Source: Paraburkholderia youngii
GTDB taxonomy: Bacteria; Pseudomonadota; Gammaproteobacteria; Burkholderiales; Burkholderiaceae
NCBI RefSeq assembly: GCF_013366925.1
Contig: NZ_JAALDK010000001.1
Location: 806,001-870,000 of the forward strand
Direction: 5' to 3'
DNA length: 64,000 nt
Positions 36,238 through 45,156 of the stretch are shown here, one piece after another. Both the position numbers and the translations under genes were made by a program. Within the stretch, counting starts at the first letter, position 1; each line of letters opens with the position of its first letter. The notes under the pieces are model-generated. The model was not told the origin of the DNA. It did not search any database and saw nothing but the letters and a program-made list of their open reading frames with translations.

Positions 36238-37470
36238 TCAGGAACCCATCATTTCATGCGTATTGAATTGCTGTGCTTCGACGCCTTCGGCGAGCGAATC
36301 GCCATTCTTGCCGTGAAACGGTCCGACCGAAAAGCCGTACCTCTTCAGAAGACCATGAGTATAAGAGACCGACCACACGGGCGGGCTACCGATGATGAAA
36401 TCGGATGCGATGCCTTCTTGCCACGCGGAATAACCTTCGGCAAAGCAGGTATAGCAGTCGCGGGTGGACGGCAGCCTGAACGGGAAAGCGGTGTCGAGTC
36501 CAGCGGGCCCACGCGCGAAGCATTCAATATAGAGCGTATGACCGCGAGAAGCGAGTTCCGCTTCGACGCTGGCCGCGCGCGGATGCGAATCGTCGATCCA
36601 GAATTGCGCGCGTTTGAGATCGGCGGCGCTCAGGTAGGGCACGCTCGTGCTGCTCGCGAGGATCGCGCCGTCGAAGTCAGGGAGCGGCGTGTCCGGGCTG
36701 AACGTATGCACCGAGACTTTCGATTTGCCGAGCAGGTCCGACGCGAGCAACTCGTTCGCCTGATCGGTCAGCAGGTTGATCTTGTCCGGCAGATCGATCA
36801 GCACCAGTTCCTTCGGCGCATCCTTGTACAGCAGATACTTCGCGACCGTCGTGCCGAGCCGGCCGGCCGCGCCGAACAGCGCGAGCTTCGTGTTGCCGAA
36901 TTCGAGGCTGAGCTGTTCGCAGCAATGCATCGCCCAGTCCTTCAGCATCGCCGCGGTCGCCGCGTGGCCGGTCGTGATGTGAGGCGGCTTGACCGGCCGG
37001 GGCAGCGCCCCGTAGTTGCATGCGTACGGCGTCGACGCGCCCATCGCGACCATGTTCAAGCCCGCCTTTCTGGCGAGCTCCAGCGCCGGAAAGAATTGCG
37101 TCGCCCGAAAGCGCTTGATGCCGCGCGGGCTGCCGAGCCACATTTCGAGCGGCACCGGGCAGGCGATATTCGCGCCGATCACCTGCGAGCCCGAATAGAT
37201 CGGCGATGCGATGAAAGGCTTGGTCTTCCACAACTCTTCTTCGAACGACTCGCTGCGTTCGCGAACGTTGTGAAAAGAAAATGAAAGGGTCTCCCAATCG
37301 GTCGCGTGAAACAGAAAGCCGACTCCCCCCTGACGGGCCGGCAGGCTATCGCGGATCTGTTCCGGGTGAATTTCGTGCTTGAGCGCAAGCGGTGCACTAT
37401 TCCGATGCAAAAGAAGTCCGGTTGGCTCGTTTGAAACGGTCGACAGGTCTTTAAGGAGAGCGGTCTTCAT
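36238..37470 (-). CDS. Acyl-ACP-reductase-like dehydrogenase
   Basis: This 410-residue enzyme resembles the long-chain acyl-ACP reductases (AAR) of cyanobacteria. A first domain (LELARKAGLNMVAMGASTPYAC) leads to a Rossmann fold with GAAGRLGTTVAKYLL near residue 199. Near the C-terminus, CYTCFAEGYSAWQEGI matches the CFAE region that carries the catalytic Cys in AAR (here Cys342). AAR turns acyl thioesters into fatty aldehydes. The enzyme starts at an ATG behind AAGGAAAAA and is followed after 17 bases by a CqsS-like sensor kinase. Because other sensor kinases of this type sit beside their signal synthase, this enzyme may make a fatty-acid-derived signal. It is also similar to shikimate dehydrogenase-type folds, so the substrate is open. 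Confidence 0.7.
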   Translation of the reverse strand: MKTALLKDLSTVSNEPTGLLLHRNSAPLALKHEIHPEQIRDSLPARQGGVGFLFHATDWETLSFSFHNVRERSESFEEELWKTKPFIASPIYSGSQVIGANIACPVPLEMWLGSPRGIKRFRATQFFPALELARKAGLNMVAMGASTPYACNYGALPRPVKPPHITTGHAATAAMLKDWAMHCCEQLSLEFGNTKLALFGAAGRLGTTVAKYLLYKDAPKELVLIDLPDKINLLTDQANELLASDLLGKSKVSVHTFSPDTPLPDFDGAILASSTSVPYLSAADLKRAQFWIDDSHPRAASVEAELASRGHTLYIECFARGPAGLDTAFPFRLPSTRDCYTCFAEGYSAWQEGIASDFIIGSPPVWSVSYTHGLLKRYGFSVGPFHGKNGDSLAEGVEAQQFNTHEMMGS

Positions 37471-37768
37471 TGGTTTTTCCTTGGTTCTGATTAGACGCTG
37501 GAAAAGTCAGCGCGCGGCGTGGCCAGCCGGTTGGACCGGCGACCCTTCAACTCTAGAGAAATCCGCACCGATACGCCCGTCTGTTCGTGCACACAGCATT
37601 CACGAGCGGTTCAAGACGGGTTGCCCGCCGGGTGGGAATCGGCTCTGGGCAATCTTTTGAAAGAATTACGGCAGAACTTTCGATGTATTACGGCAGGTCG
37701 TGCGCCGTCCTCGAATGGCAAAAGGACCGCTCGGCGGCCCTTTGCTTGCATTTCCGGCGAATACCTGA
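37471..37768. other. Upstream region of the candidate signalling operon
   Basis: About 300 bases with no gene. The part next to 37471 must hold the promoter and leader of the acyl-reductase-like gene on the minus strand. I see no clear consensus promoter. Confidence 0.4.
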
Positions 37769-37942
37769 TTAGCGTGTGATGCTATAGCCGATTCGCGCAA
37801 TCCAGCGATGCTGGTTGTAGTCGAGAATGTCCTCGCCATAACCGCTAAAGAAGCCGAGCCATACGTAACCGCTGTCCTCGCGGTAAAAGAACAATGCCGG
37901 CATGTAACTCATGTCGCGCAAAGGCGCCGAGTACATCTGGCC
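37769..37942 (-). pseudogene. Internally deleted second copy of phospholipase A
   Basis: On the minus strand the frame ending at TAA 37769-37771 reads RDMSYMPALFFYREDSGYVW, then LGFFSGYGEDILDYNQHRWIARIGYSITR. The first part matches YDTSYMPALFYYLED in the middle of the adjacent pldA product. The second part matches its C-terminus, YFNGYAEDLLSYNQHRWAARIG. The catalytic segment between them is missing. This is a relic of a tandem pldA duplication that lost its start and core. Confidence 0.85.
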
Positions 37943-37970
37943 CGGCGCCTACAGAGGACAACGTCATGCG

Positions 37971-39392
37971 TCAGCGCGACACGGCGAAGCCAATGCGCGC
38001 GGCCCAGCGGTGCTGGTTGTAAGAGAGAAGATCTTCCGCGTAGCCGTTGAAATAGTTTAGAAACAGATACCCGCCCCATGCACTGCCGAACATCTTGGCA
38101 AGCGGGTAGGTAAATTGTACGTCGACGCTTCCATAGGTCGATTTCGTGCCCTTTCTCAACGTGGTCGCGAGCTGCCAGCCATCCGGGCTGCCGTATTTGA
38201 CGAGCAGGTCGACATAGCCGCGATAGTTGGCGATATCCGAATTCGTGTCCTGTTTGTGCGTGTAGGCGTAGATTTTCGGCTCGATGGTCAGGTGGTTGGC
38301 GTTGAGGTCGCCAAAATCCCAGATCGGCTTGATGTAGACATAGTCAATGCCACGCGACCCGGGACCGGCGGTTCCGTTCGACTCGTGCTCGTAGCCCGAC
38401 TCGATGCCCATCCGGGTGAACCAGCTGGTCCTCCACCCGGTGTCCTCCAGGTAGTAGAAAAGAGCGGGCATGTAGCTCGTATCGTAGAACGGGTTCATAT
38501 GCCCGCGGATATCCCACAGAGAAGTCTGCGTGTAGGCGAAGTAAAGGTTGTCGAGAAAACCGCGTGAACGCGGATCATCGGGCAGTACGAAGCGGAATTT
38601 GAAGCTGACCTGGAATTTGGCGAGACCGCTTTCCGACGAGTCCCAGCCGTCGGCGAAGTAGGTGGGCTGGTAGAACGAAAATCGCCCTACGAGAAAGGTG
38701 CCGAGGTCCGGCACCAAGGAATTCGAGGGCTTCACGGTCGAAGGCGGCACTTGCGCGGCGATCGACTCGTTGCCGGGCATCGGCCCTTCGGCTGGCGCGA
38801 TCACGACCGGTGCGGATGCGGACGCAACCGCCGCCGCAGACGCGGGCGCCGCTGTTGCGGCGCTGGCCGTCGCCGCGTTGCGAGGCATGCGAGTGAGCAG
38901 GACCACCGAAGGTGATACGTCGACGCCAGGCACGTCGATGCGAAGCGCACCGCGCGCCCAATCGGGCCATGGCGCGCTATAGCTGACCGCCTTCATCTCG
39001 CCGGCCGCTAGCCGGACATGCTCGGGTGCGCCGGATGCGCGGGTGAGCAGTACGGCCCTTGGCAGGGCCTCGCCGTTGGTCAGCGTGACGCTCAAGGTGC
39101 GAGGCACGTCGACCGACGTGCCGGAGGGTGCGTCGCCGGTGTAGACGATCGTCACGACAAGCGGTTCGTCGGACCTCGCTTCGCGCGGCGGACGCAATAT
39201 GGAAACCCCGGCGACGCTATACGCAGAGTAGCTGCCGAGCACCAGCGCACTGATGCAAACCGATAGGCTGGGGAGCAGTTTGGAAAATGAGCCGGAAAGC
39301 GGACTCGACGACAATCGGAAAACGCGCGAGCGATGGCTGCGAACGCCAGACTGGCGGTTTTTCTTCACGCGAGACATCAATCGATTCCGCAC
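37971..39392 (-). CDS. pldA: Outer-membrane phospholipase A1
   Basis: The 473-residue protein has a long basic N-terminus with a membrane-insertion segment (LLPSLSVCISALVLGSYSAYSVAG), about 170 residues of N-terminal extension with an Ala-rich linker, and a C-terminal OMPLA barrel. The catalytic motif GYEHESNG (His and Ser, around residues 333-337) is intact, as is GPGSRGIDYVYIKP. OMPLA hydrolyses outer-membrane phospholipids when they reach the surface after damage. The start is GTG behind AGGAG at 39392; ATG 39377 is an alternative. The gene is longer than enterobacterial pldA (about 290 residues), because of the extension. It lies upstream of the acyl-reductase/kinase operon on the same strand. 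Confidence 0.9.
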   Translation of the reverse strand: MRNRLMSRVKKNRQSGVRSHRSRVFRLSSSPLSGSFSKLLPSLSVCISALVLGSYSAYSVAGVSILRPPREARSDEPLVVTIVYTGDAPSGTSVDVPRTLSVTLTNGEALPRAVLLTRASGAPEHVRLAAGEMKAVSYSAPWPDWARGALRIDVPGVDVSPSVVLLTRMPRNAATASAATAAPASAAAVASASAPVVIAPAEGPMPGNESIAAQVPPSTVKPSNSLVPDLGTFLVGRFSFYQPTYFADGWDSSESGLAKFQVSFKFRFVLPDDPRSRGFLDNLYFAYTQTSLWDIRGHMNPFYDTSYMPALFYYLEDTGWRTSWFTRMGIESGYEHESNGTAGPGSRGIDYVYIKPIWDFGDLNANHLTIEPKIYAYTHKQDTNSDIANYRGYVDLLVKYGSPDGWQLATTLRKGTKSTYGSVDVQFTYPLAKMFGSAWGGYLFLNYFNGYAEDLLSYNQHRWAARIGFAVSR

Positions 39393-39819
39393 GCGGAGCT
39401 CCTATTGGTCTACGAGTTCAGGTCGCAATGAGACGATAGCGTCAAAGCATGCAGTTGGATAGAAAATCAGGGTCCGCGTTTTGATTGCGGAAACTGCCAT
39501 CCACGCCGGTTCCCGCTATCCGTTTTTTCGCTCATTCTGCCAGTGCTATTAGGAATGGCGCGAGTGGAAAAAGACCTGCCGCGCTATCGATGCGAATAGC
39601 GACGGGAACAGCGTCGGAACAGCGTCGGAACAACGTCGGAATAGCGTCGTGTCGTTGCATTTGCGCAACGGAGCTTTAAATGTTAAATCGCGGGTGATTC
39701 GCGCCTTGATATATCCGTTGGGCGCGCCGCAGTTTTCGCTCATGACAATTGCGTGGCGATTCGCGATTCGATTGCCCGGCAAATCGTTGCCCAATCAATG
39801 CGACAGTTGAAAGCCCGCT
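39393..39819. other. Intergenic region with an 11-bp tandem repeat
   Basis: About 430 bases between pldA and the PhyH gene, with no gene visible. It is more AT-rich than its surroundings and should carry the pldA promoter. It contains the repeat at 39605-39648. Confidence 0.5.
39605..39648 (+). repeat. Four 11-bp tandem repeats
   Basis: Four consecutive units of ggaacagcgtc, the last two with one change each (caacgtc, atagcgtc). They lie in the intergenic region and may vary in copy number between strains. Confidence 0.85.
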
Positions 39820-40611
39820 TCAATAGGCGAATTTCCGGTATTGCTCCGGCGCGCCCGTCTTGTCGAGTTCGCTCACGCGCGGCATATGGCGCAGTAGTCG
39901 CTTCGCGCGTGAGGTCAATTGCGCATAGACGGCTTCGGGTACGTCGATGCGGACTTCCGGTCGGAAATACCAGCTGCGGCTATAGCCGATCACGACCATC
40001 GGACGCGGCAGGTCGGTCCGGTTCGGCGTGCCGCGATGGAGCGCGCGCACGTCGCGAATCATCACGTCGCCGAGTTCCATCGTGATCGCATGCAACGGCA
40101 GGCGGCCGTCGCGCCACGCGTTCAGCGCGTCGTCGGAGCGCATCCGATGCGTGCCGAGCGTCGTTTCGAATGGGCCGTTCTCGAGCGTGACGTCACATAA
40201 CGGAAAGTTGACCGCGAGCTGGAACGATGGGGTTTCCGCTTCGCCTTCGAACAGCGCGGGTGTGTCGCGATGAATCTCCTGATACGTCGAGCCGTTCAAC
40301 GGCGTGTCGGTGGCCAGCTGGCACATCACGGGATCGTCGCCGGCCACGCGCTCGACGATGCCGAGCACGTCCGGATCACAGAAGATCGACTGATCGGCGA
40401 AGACCCCCGTGAACGGCAGCGTGACGTAGTGCCGGTTTTCGCCGCGCACGGCGGTCGCCCGCGCGGCAATCTGCTGTTGCAGCAATGGCGCGAACGAGTC
40501 GCGCCATGCGAGCAGCGTCGCTTTCGGGAAGTGCTGGCGCAGAACGACCATGCCGTCGCGTTCGAACGTCGCTGCGCAATCATCGAGTTGTTCGGTCGAA
40601 AAGCGGCCCAC
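39820..40611 (-). CDS. Phytanoyl-CoA dioxygenase (PhyH) family protein
   Basis: This 263-residue Fe(II)/2-oxoglutarate oxygenase has HRD in EIHRDTPALF and a distal His in RDVRALHRGTPNRTDLPRP with the following Arg, which form the iron and 2-oxoglutarate site. The family hydroxylates small molecules in secondary metabolism and catabolism; no substrate can be assigned. The start is GTG 40611, behind AAAGGAG, since no ATG is available and the frame upstream runs into inserted DNA. An IS5-family element begins only 43 bases before the start codon, so the native promoter has probably been displaced. It is convergent with no close partner and may be a lone metabolic gene. Confidence 0.85.
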   Translation of the reverse strand: MGRFSTEQLDDCAATFERDGMVVLRQHFPKATLLAWRDSFAPLLQQQIAARATAVRGENRHYVTLPFTGVFADQSIFCDPDVLGIVERVAGDDPVMCQLATDTPLNGSTYQEIHRDTPALFEGEAETPSFQLAVNFPLCDVTLENGPFETTLGTHRMRSDDALNAWRDGRLPLHAITMELGDVMIRDVRALHRGTPNRTDLPRPMVVIGYSRSWYFRPEVRIDVPEAVYAQLTSRAKRLLRHMPRVSELDKTGAPEQYRKFAY

Positions 40612-40653
40612 GGTTGTCTCCTTTGTCGAGTCGTTGAGTCGGGGCTTGCCTAG

Positions 40654-42005
40654 CAGGCTGTTGAATTTGGATCCCGTGTAAACGGGGTTTGAAGGACGGG
40701 CGTTATGGATATCGTGTTCATGATCTTTGGCAGCGGATGCGATGCGCGGAATGGACGAGATGCAGGAACCCCTGTTCACGACGGTCAAGCTCGAGGACTT
40801 CGTCCCGGCAGATCACCCGTTGCGACCGATCCGGTTGCTGGTGAATGATGCGTTGAAACGGCTCAACGGGCTGTTCAGCGTCATCTACGCGGACACCGGT
40901 CGTGCCTCGATTGCGCCTGAGAAGCTGATGCGGGCGCTGCTGTTGCAGGTGTTCTACTCCGTACGCAGCGAGCGCATGCTGATGGAGCAGATGCGCTACA
41001 ACCTGCTGTTCCGCTGGTTTGTCGGGCTGGCGATTGAGGACGCCGTGTGGGACCACTCGGTGTTCTCGAAGAACCGCGACCGGCTTCTGGAGCATGAAGT
41101 CGTGGAAGCGTTCTTCACCGAAGTCATGAGCCTGGCGGACAAGCGGGGCTTGCTGTCGAGAGAGCATTTCTCGGTGGACGGCACGCTGATTCAGGCGTGG
41201 GCCAGTCACAAAAGCTTCCGCCGCAAGGACGGCCCGGACGATGGTCCGCCAGCCGGCGGTGGCCGCAACGCCGACACCGACTGGAAAGGCGAGCGACGTA
41301 GCAATGCCACGCACGAGTCGACTACTGATCCGGAGGCGCGATTGTTCAAGAAGAGCCACAAGAGCCCGGCCATCCTGTGCTACCACGGGCACATCCTGAT
41401 GGAGAATCGCTCGGGGCTGGTGGTCGGCGCCGTGGTTAGTCACGCAGATGGTTTTGCCGAGCGGGCCAGCGCATTGCAATTGCTCGATTGCGTGCCAGGT
41501 ACTCATGCGAAGACAGTTGGCGCCGACAAGGCGTATGACACCCGTGACTTCGTGAACGATTGCCGCGCTCGCAACGTGACACCGCATGTCGCGCGCAACG
41601 ATGAGCGTTGGGGCGGCAGCGCCATCGACGGTCGCACTTCGCGGCATGCGGGCTACCGGACTAGCCAGATCATCCGCAAACGAATCGAAGAGCATTTCGG
41701 CTGGGGCAAAACCATCGGGCGGATCCGGCAGACGGTCTATCGCGGCCTCAAGCGCGTCGACCAGCACTTCAAGCTGACGATGGTTGCGAGCAATCTGACC
41801 CGCATGGCCCGAATGCCAGGGATGGTGCCGCGAGGAGCGACGCGATGAGCCGCCAATGCGCGAAGACTGCGCGCCAGACGAGCCGCATGCGTGCGCCTGC
41901 CCCGCGCAGATCGCGCGGTGAACCGTTAATTCAGCGCAATATCGCACGCGCAAGTCTCCTGAACATAGCTTCGGTCGTCATGACGGGGCGCTTTTCAACA
42001 GCCTG
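40654..42005 (+). mobile_element. IS5-family insertion sequence with CTAG duplication
   Basis: This complete 1352-bp element has 12-bp terminal inverted repeats (caggctgttgaa and ttcaacagcctg) flanked on each side by CTAG (40650-40653 and 42006-42009), the YTAR-type target duplication typical of the IS5 group. It carries one transposase gene. The perfect ends and duplication suggest a recent insertion. It lies just upstream of the PhyH gene and after the stop of the DedA-PAP2 gene. Confidence 0.93.
40727..41848 (+). CDS. IS5-family transposase
   Basis: The 373-residue DDE transposase has the N-terminal domain LFTTVKLEDFVPADHPLRPIR and a catalytic Asp in HFSVDGTLIQAWAS, a second in VGADKAYDTRDFV, and Glu in RIEEHFGWGKTIGRIRQT. 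The frame is intact and fills most of the element, so it is probably active. The likely start is ATG 40742 or 40751 (MRGMDEMQEPLF), as the first residues are not conserved. Confidence 0.93.
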   Translation: MAADAMRGMDEMQEPLFTTVKLEDFVPADHPLRPIRLLVNDALKRLNGLFSVIYADTGRASIAPEKLMRALLLQVFYSVRSERMLMEQMRYNLLFRWFVGLAIEDAVWDHSVFSKNRDRLLEHEVVEAFFTEVMSLADKRGLLSREHFSVDGTLIQAWASHKSFRRKDGPDDGPPAGGGRNADTDWKGERRSNATHESTTDPEARLFKKSHKSPAILCYHGHILMENRSGLVVGAVVSHADGFAERASALQLLDCVPGTHAKTVGADKAYDTRDFVNDCRARNVTPHVARNDERWGGSAIDGRTSRHAGYRTSQIIRKRIEEHFGWGKTIGRIRQTVYRGLKRVDQHFKLTMVASNLTRMARMPGMVPRGATR

Positions 42006-42027
42006 CTAGGTAGCCTGCATGTGACGC

Positions 42028-44031
42028 TCATTCCATCGGCGAGACCAGCAGCGACACCGGCACGCCGTGACAATCGACTTCCGCGAGGACCGTCGCGCCG
42101 AGTTCTTCGCCCAAGCTGGTGCGCGCGTCGATCGGAGTTCCATTGCGGTCGATGCGCAGAATGTTCAGCGGCCACGACGGCCGCGTCAGCCTCTCGTGCG
42201 CAAACGCGCCGACCCACAGCGGCGCCGCGGCGGTGCCGTTGCCGACCGCGTAGGCGCTCGGCCAGAAACGAAGCACATAACGTTCCTCGCGCGATTCGCC
42301 CGGCCGCATGAAGATCAGCGACGACGGCACGCCATTGTTCAGCTTCGGCAGCACCGGCAGCGACACCGCCGCGACGTCGGGCGAAGCGAGCGACAGCAGG
42401 CTGTGCGCGGACACGTCGGTGCCCTCGATCCAGCCCCGCGCGCGCAGTAGCTCGCGGATCGAAGCGGGTTCGGAGACCCATTGCAGCGTCAGCGGCTCCT
42501 TGCGATCGCCGCCCATGTCGGAGCGATAGCACGGCAGCCGCTGCCACTCCGAGTGTTTCCACTGCGCCTGCGTGAACTGCACGGGTGGTGGTTGCGGCGC
42601 GCTGTTCGGCGGCGCCGGCATGGCGACGCCGAGCTGCAGGCCGACGCTGAGCACGACCACCGCGAGCACCACGAGCGGCATGAAACGGCGCGGCGGCGGC
42701 GGCCGCGGATGCCGCCACATCGCCGTCAGCGCGATCAGCGCGACCCACACATAGGCGAGCGCCGCGCCGCCGATCGCGTCGGACACCCAGTAGCGGCCGA
42801 AGTACACGCCCGCGAGCGCCACCACGATCACGACGATGATGCTCGCTCCGGCAACCAGCACGCCTTCGAGCTTGTCGACCCGACGCGCGAGCAGAAACGC
42901 GAGAAAGCCGTAGACGATCACCGTCGCGGCGACGTGATTGCTCGGAAACACGAAGTGGCCTGTCATCAACTCATTGGGCGGCGCGCGGCGCATCGCGAGT
43001 TGCAGGCCGAGAATCAGCAGCTGCGAAAACACGACCGCGGCGAGCCAGTAGGTGATCGTGCGCCAGCGCCGCTCCCATACCATCCACAGCGCAACCGTGA
43101 CGACCAGCGCGAGCAGCGTGATGCCGCTGCCGAGCGTCCCGAGCGCCGCGAGTACCGTGTCGCCCCACGGCGTGCGCACCGATTGCAGGAAGTGATAGAC
43201 GGACAGATCGATGGTCGTCAACGGATCGCCGCTGACGACGTCTTCAAGGACCCCGAAGAAAAGCGCGCCGGCCACCAGCACGATCAGCGATGTCGCGAGC
43301 AGATGGGTCGCATCGGGCGTGTCGGGGTCGAGCATGCGGCGCGCGATGCGGCCGAGCGGACCCGGATGTCGACATGCCCAGCTGCCGAGACGACGGCCCG
43401 CCGCGCTCGACCACGCGTTCGCGTGCGATACGAGGAACCCCGCGCCGCGAAAGCTGAGCCACACGATGCACACCAGCATCGCGATGATCACGACGAGCCG
43501 GAACGACACCGCGCCCGCGAGCAGCACCGATGCGCCTAACACGACACCGGGCAGGATGTGCGCGGGCGCCCACAACAGCGCGGACAGCACGTTGATCGCG
43601 AGGAAGCGCAGCGGCCGCATGCCCATCATGCCCGCGACGACCGGCACGATCGCCCGCAATGGGCCGATGAAGCGGGCGAGCACGACGCTCTTCGCGCCAT
43701 GCTTCAGAAAGAAGCGCTGGCCCGCGTCGAGTACGCCGGGGTGTGCGCGGAACGGCCACAGGGTGACGATGCGCTCCTTGTAGCGATCGCCGAGCCAGAA
43801 GCTGGCGCCGTCGCCGGCGACCGCGCCGACGATCGCCCACACGAAGACCCAGGCAAGACTCAGCGAGCCGGTGCCGGTCAGCGCGCCGGCGAGGAACATC
43901 GCGGTGCTGCCGGGAACGAAGGTGCCGATGACCGCGATGGATTCGAAAAATGCGGCGAGAAACACGACCGCGAGCATCCACGTCGAGTGGCCGGCGAGCA
44001 GATGCAAAAGGTGGCTGTAGGCGTGCTCCAT
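42028..44031 (-). CDS. DedA-PAP2-LssY fusion membrane protein
   Basis: This 667-residue membrane protein fuses three parts. Residues 1-210 are a DedA/SNARE-associated domain (FESIAVIGTFVPGSTAM; ARFIGPLRAIVPVVAGMMGM), now thought to move lipids such as undecaprenyl phosphate. Residues 240-460 form a PAP2 lipid phosphatase-like domain with RRAPP and PSNH. Its third motif reads YFGRYWVSD, where the nucleophile His of the usual GxHxxxD is Tyr, so activity is in doubt. The last 180 residues form an LssY-like C-terminal domain. Such fusions belong to envelope lipid recycling. The gene is alone, with IS DNA inserted after its stop. Confidence 0.88.
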   Translation of the reverse strand: MEHAYSHLLHLLAGHSTWMLAVVFLAAFFESIAVIGTFVPGSTAMFLAGALTGTGSLSLAWVFVWAIVGAVAGDGASFWLGDRYKERIVTLWPFRAHPGVLDAGQRFFLKHGAKSVVLARFIGPLRAIVPVVAGMMGMRPLRFLAINVLSALLWAPAHILPGVVLGASVLLAGAVSFRLVVIIAMLVCIVWLSFRGAGFLVSHANAWSSAAGRRLGSWACRHPGPLGRIARRMLDPDTPDATHLLATSLIVLVAGALFFGVLEDVVSGDPLTTIDLSVYHFLQSVRTPWGDTVLAALGTLGSGITLLALVVTVALWMVWERRWRTITYWLAAVVFSQLLILGLQLAMRRAPPNELMTGHFVFPSNHVAATVIVYGFLAFLLARRVDKLEGVLVAGASIIVVIVVALAGVYFGRYWVSDAIGGAALAYVWVALIALTAMWRHPRPPPPRRFMPLVVLAVVVLSVGLQLGVAMPAPPNSAPQPPPVQFTQAQWKHSEWQRLPCYRSDMGGDRKEPLTLQWVSEPASIRELLRARGWIEGTDVSAHSLLSLASPDVAAVSLPVLPKLNNGVPSSLIFMRPGESREERYVLRFWPSAYAVGNGTAAAPLWVGAFAHERLTRPSWPLNILRIDRNGTPIDARTSLGEELGATVLAEVDCHGVPVSLLVSPME

Positions 44032-44184
44032 CGTGCGCGATCGGCGGTTCTCGGGCGTGACGATCGATCATAACGCGCACGGGCAAACGGTGGGCGCGGG
44101 CGGGGGCGGCGCTTCTGCAGCGGTCGGGCGATCGGCTCAGAATAGATATCGTGGCTCGGCGGATCGATGCGCTTGGGGGGAGCT

Positions 44185-44568
44185 ATGAAGACAGCAACCG
44201 GTGGGATCGTATGGTCGGCGTTGCTCGTGACGCTGTTGACGGTGGGGGGCGCGGGGACGGTCGAGGCTCAGCAACTGGGCAATCCTGGCGGCAGCCAAGC
44301 CGGGACTCGTGCGGGCACCGGCGCGGGCACCAGCGCGGACAGCGGCAATGCGGCTGCCGGCGGCGCAATGGGCATCGGTACCGGCGTCAGTCCGAGTGCG
44401 ATGCCGGGGCCGGGCATGTCGGCGGGTGGCTCGTATGGGCTCGGCGCCGGTGGCGCGACCGGCTCGGGCGGCGCGCTCAACAACATGCGCGCGAACGGCA
44501 CGGCGCTCTACATGAGTCCCGACCCGCGCGCGCCGAACGTGACCGGCCGCGCGGCGCCGCGGCGCTAG
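44185..44568 (+). CDS. Small secreted Gly/Ala-rich protein
   Basis: This 127-residue protein has a clear signal peptide (MKTATGGIVWSALLVTLL, cleaved near VEAQ) followed by a low-complexity Gly/Ala/Ser/Thr-rich body. A short C-terminal motif reads NGTALYMSPDPRAPNVTGR. ATG 44185 is chosen because it follows GGGGGGAG. No family is recognised. It is probably an unstructured periplasmic or surface protein, typical of Burkholderia genomes. Confidence 0.7.
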   Translation: MKTATGGIVWSALLVTLLTVGGAGTVEAQQLGNPGGSQAGTRAGTGAGTSADSGNAAAGGAMGIGTGVSPSAMPGPGMSAGGSYGLGAGGATGSGGALNNMRANGTALYMSPDPRAPNVTGRAAPRR

Positions 44569-44613
44569 GGCGGCGGATAGAATGCAGTTCCGATCCGACC
44601 ACAGGGGAAGGGA

Positions 44614-45090
44614 ATGGCACACGGTGAGCACAAGTATCGCGTATCGGTGCAATGGACCGGCAACCGCGGCAGCGGCACCTCCGGCTACCGCGACTATGGC
44701 CGCGACCACGTGATTTCTTCCAGCGGCAAGCCCGACATTCCGGGCTCGTCGGACCCGGCGTTTCTCGGCGACGCGACGCGCTGGAATCCCGAGGACCTGC
44801 TGGTCGCGTCGGCGAGCGCGTGTCACAAGCTTTGGTACCTGCATCTGTGCTCGGACGCGGGCATCGTAGTGCTCGACTATCGCGACGACGCCGAAGGCAC
44901 GATGCTCGATTCCGGTCACGAAGGCCGCTTTTCGCAGATCGTGCTGCGCCCGCGCGTGACGATCCGCGCGGGCGGCGACGTCGAGCAGGCCATGCATCTG
45001 CATCACGTCGCGCATCAGAAGTGCTACATCGCGAACTCGGTCAACTTTCCGATTCTCTGCGAGGCGGTCGTGGAGACGGATGTGCGTTGA
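44614..45090 (+). CDS. OsmC-family peroxiredoxin-like protein
   Basis: This 158-residue protein has the OsmC/Ohr fold. It carries two conserved segments with Cys: SACHKLWYLHLC near residues 70-81 and HHVAHQKCYIANSVNFPI near 129-146. OsmC and Ohr use a reactive Cys pair to reduce organic hydroperoxides. It contains NPEDLLVASASACH, a hallmark of the family. It lies 45 bases after the small secreted gene and may be co-transcribed, but no shared role is evident. Confidence 0.9.
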   Translation: MAHGEHKYRVSVQWTGNRGSGTSGYRDYGRDHVISSSGKPDIPGSSDPAFLGDATRWNPEDLLVASASACHKLWYLHLCSDAGIVVLDYRDDAEGTMLDSGHEGRFSQIVLRPRVTIRAGGDVEQAMHLHHVAHQKCYIANSVNFPILCEAVVETDVR

Positions 45091-45156
45091 GGCGCGGGCG
45101 GCGGCGCCAGGCATGCGAGCCGGCGGGCGGGGCGCCGGCCAGCCGCTCGCTAACGC

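Noticed and set aside
34173..36266. 697-codon plus-strand frame opposite the hybrid kinase
   Set aside because: It is Arg/His-rich and shadows intact kinase and receiver motifs on the other strand.
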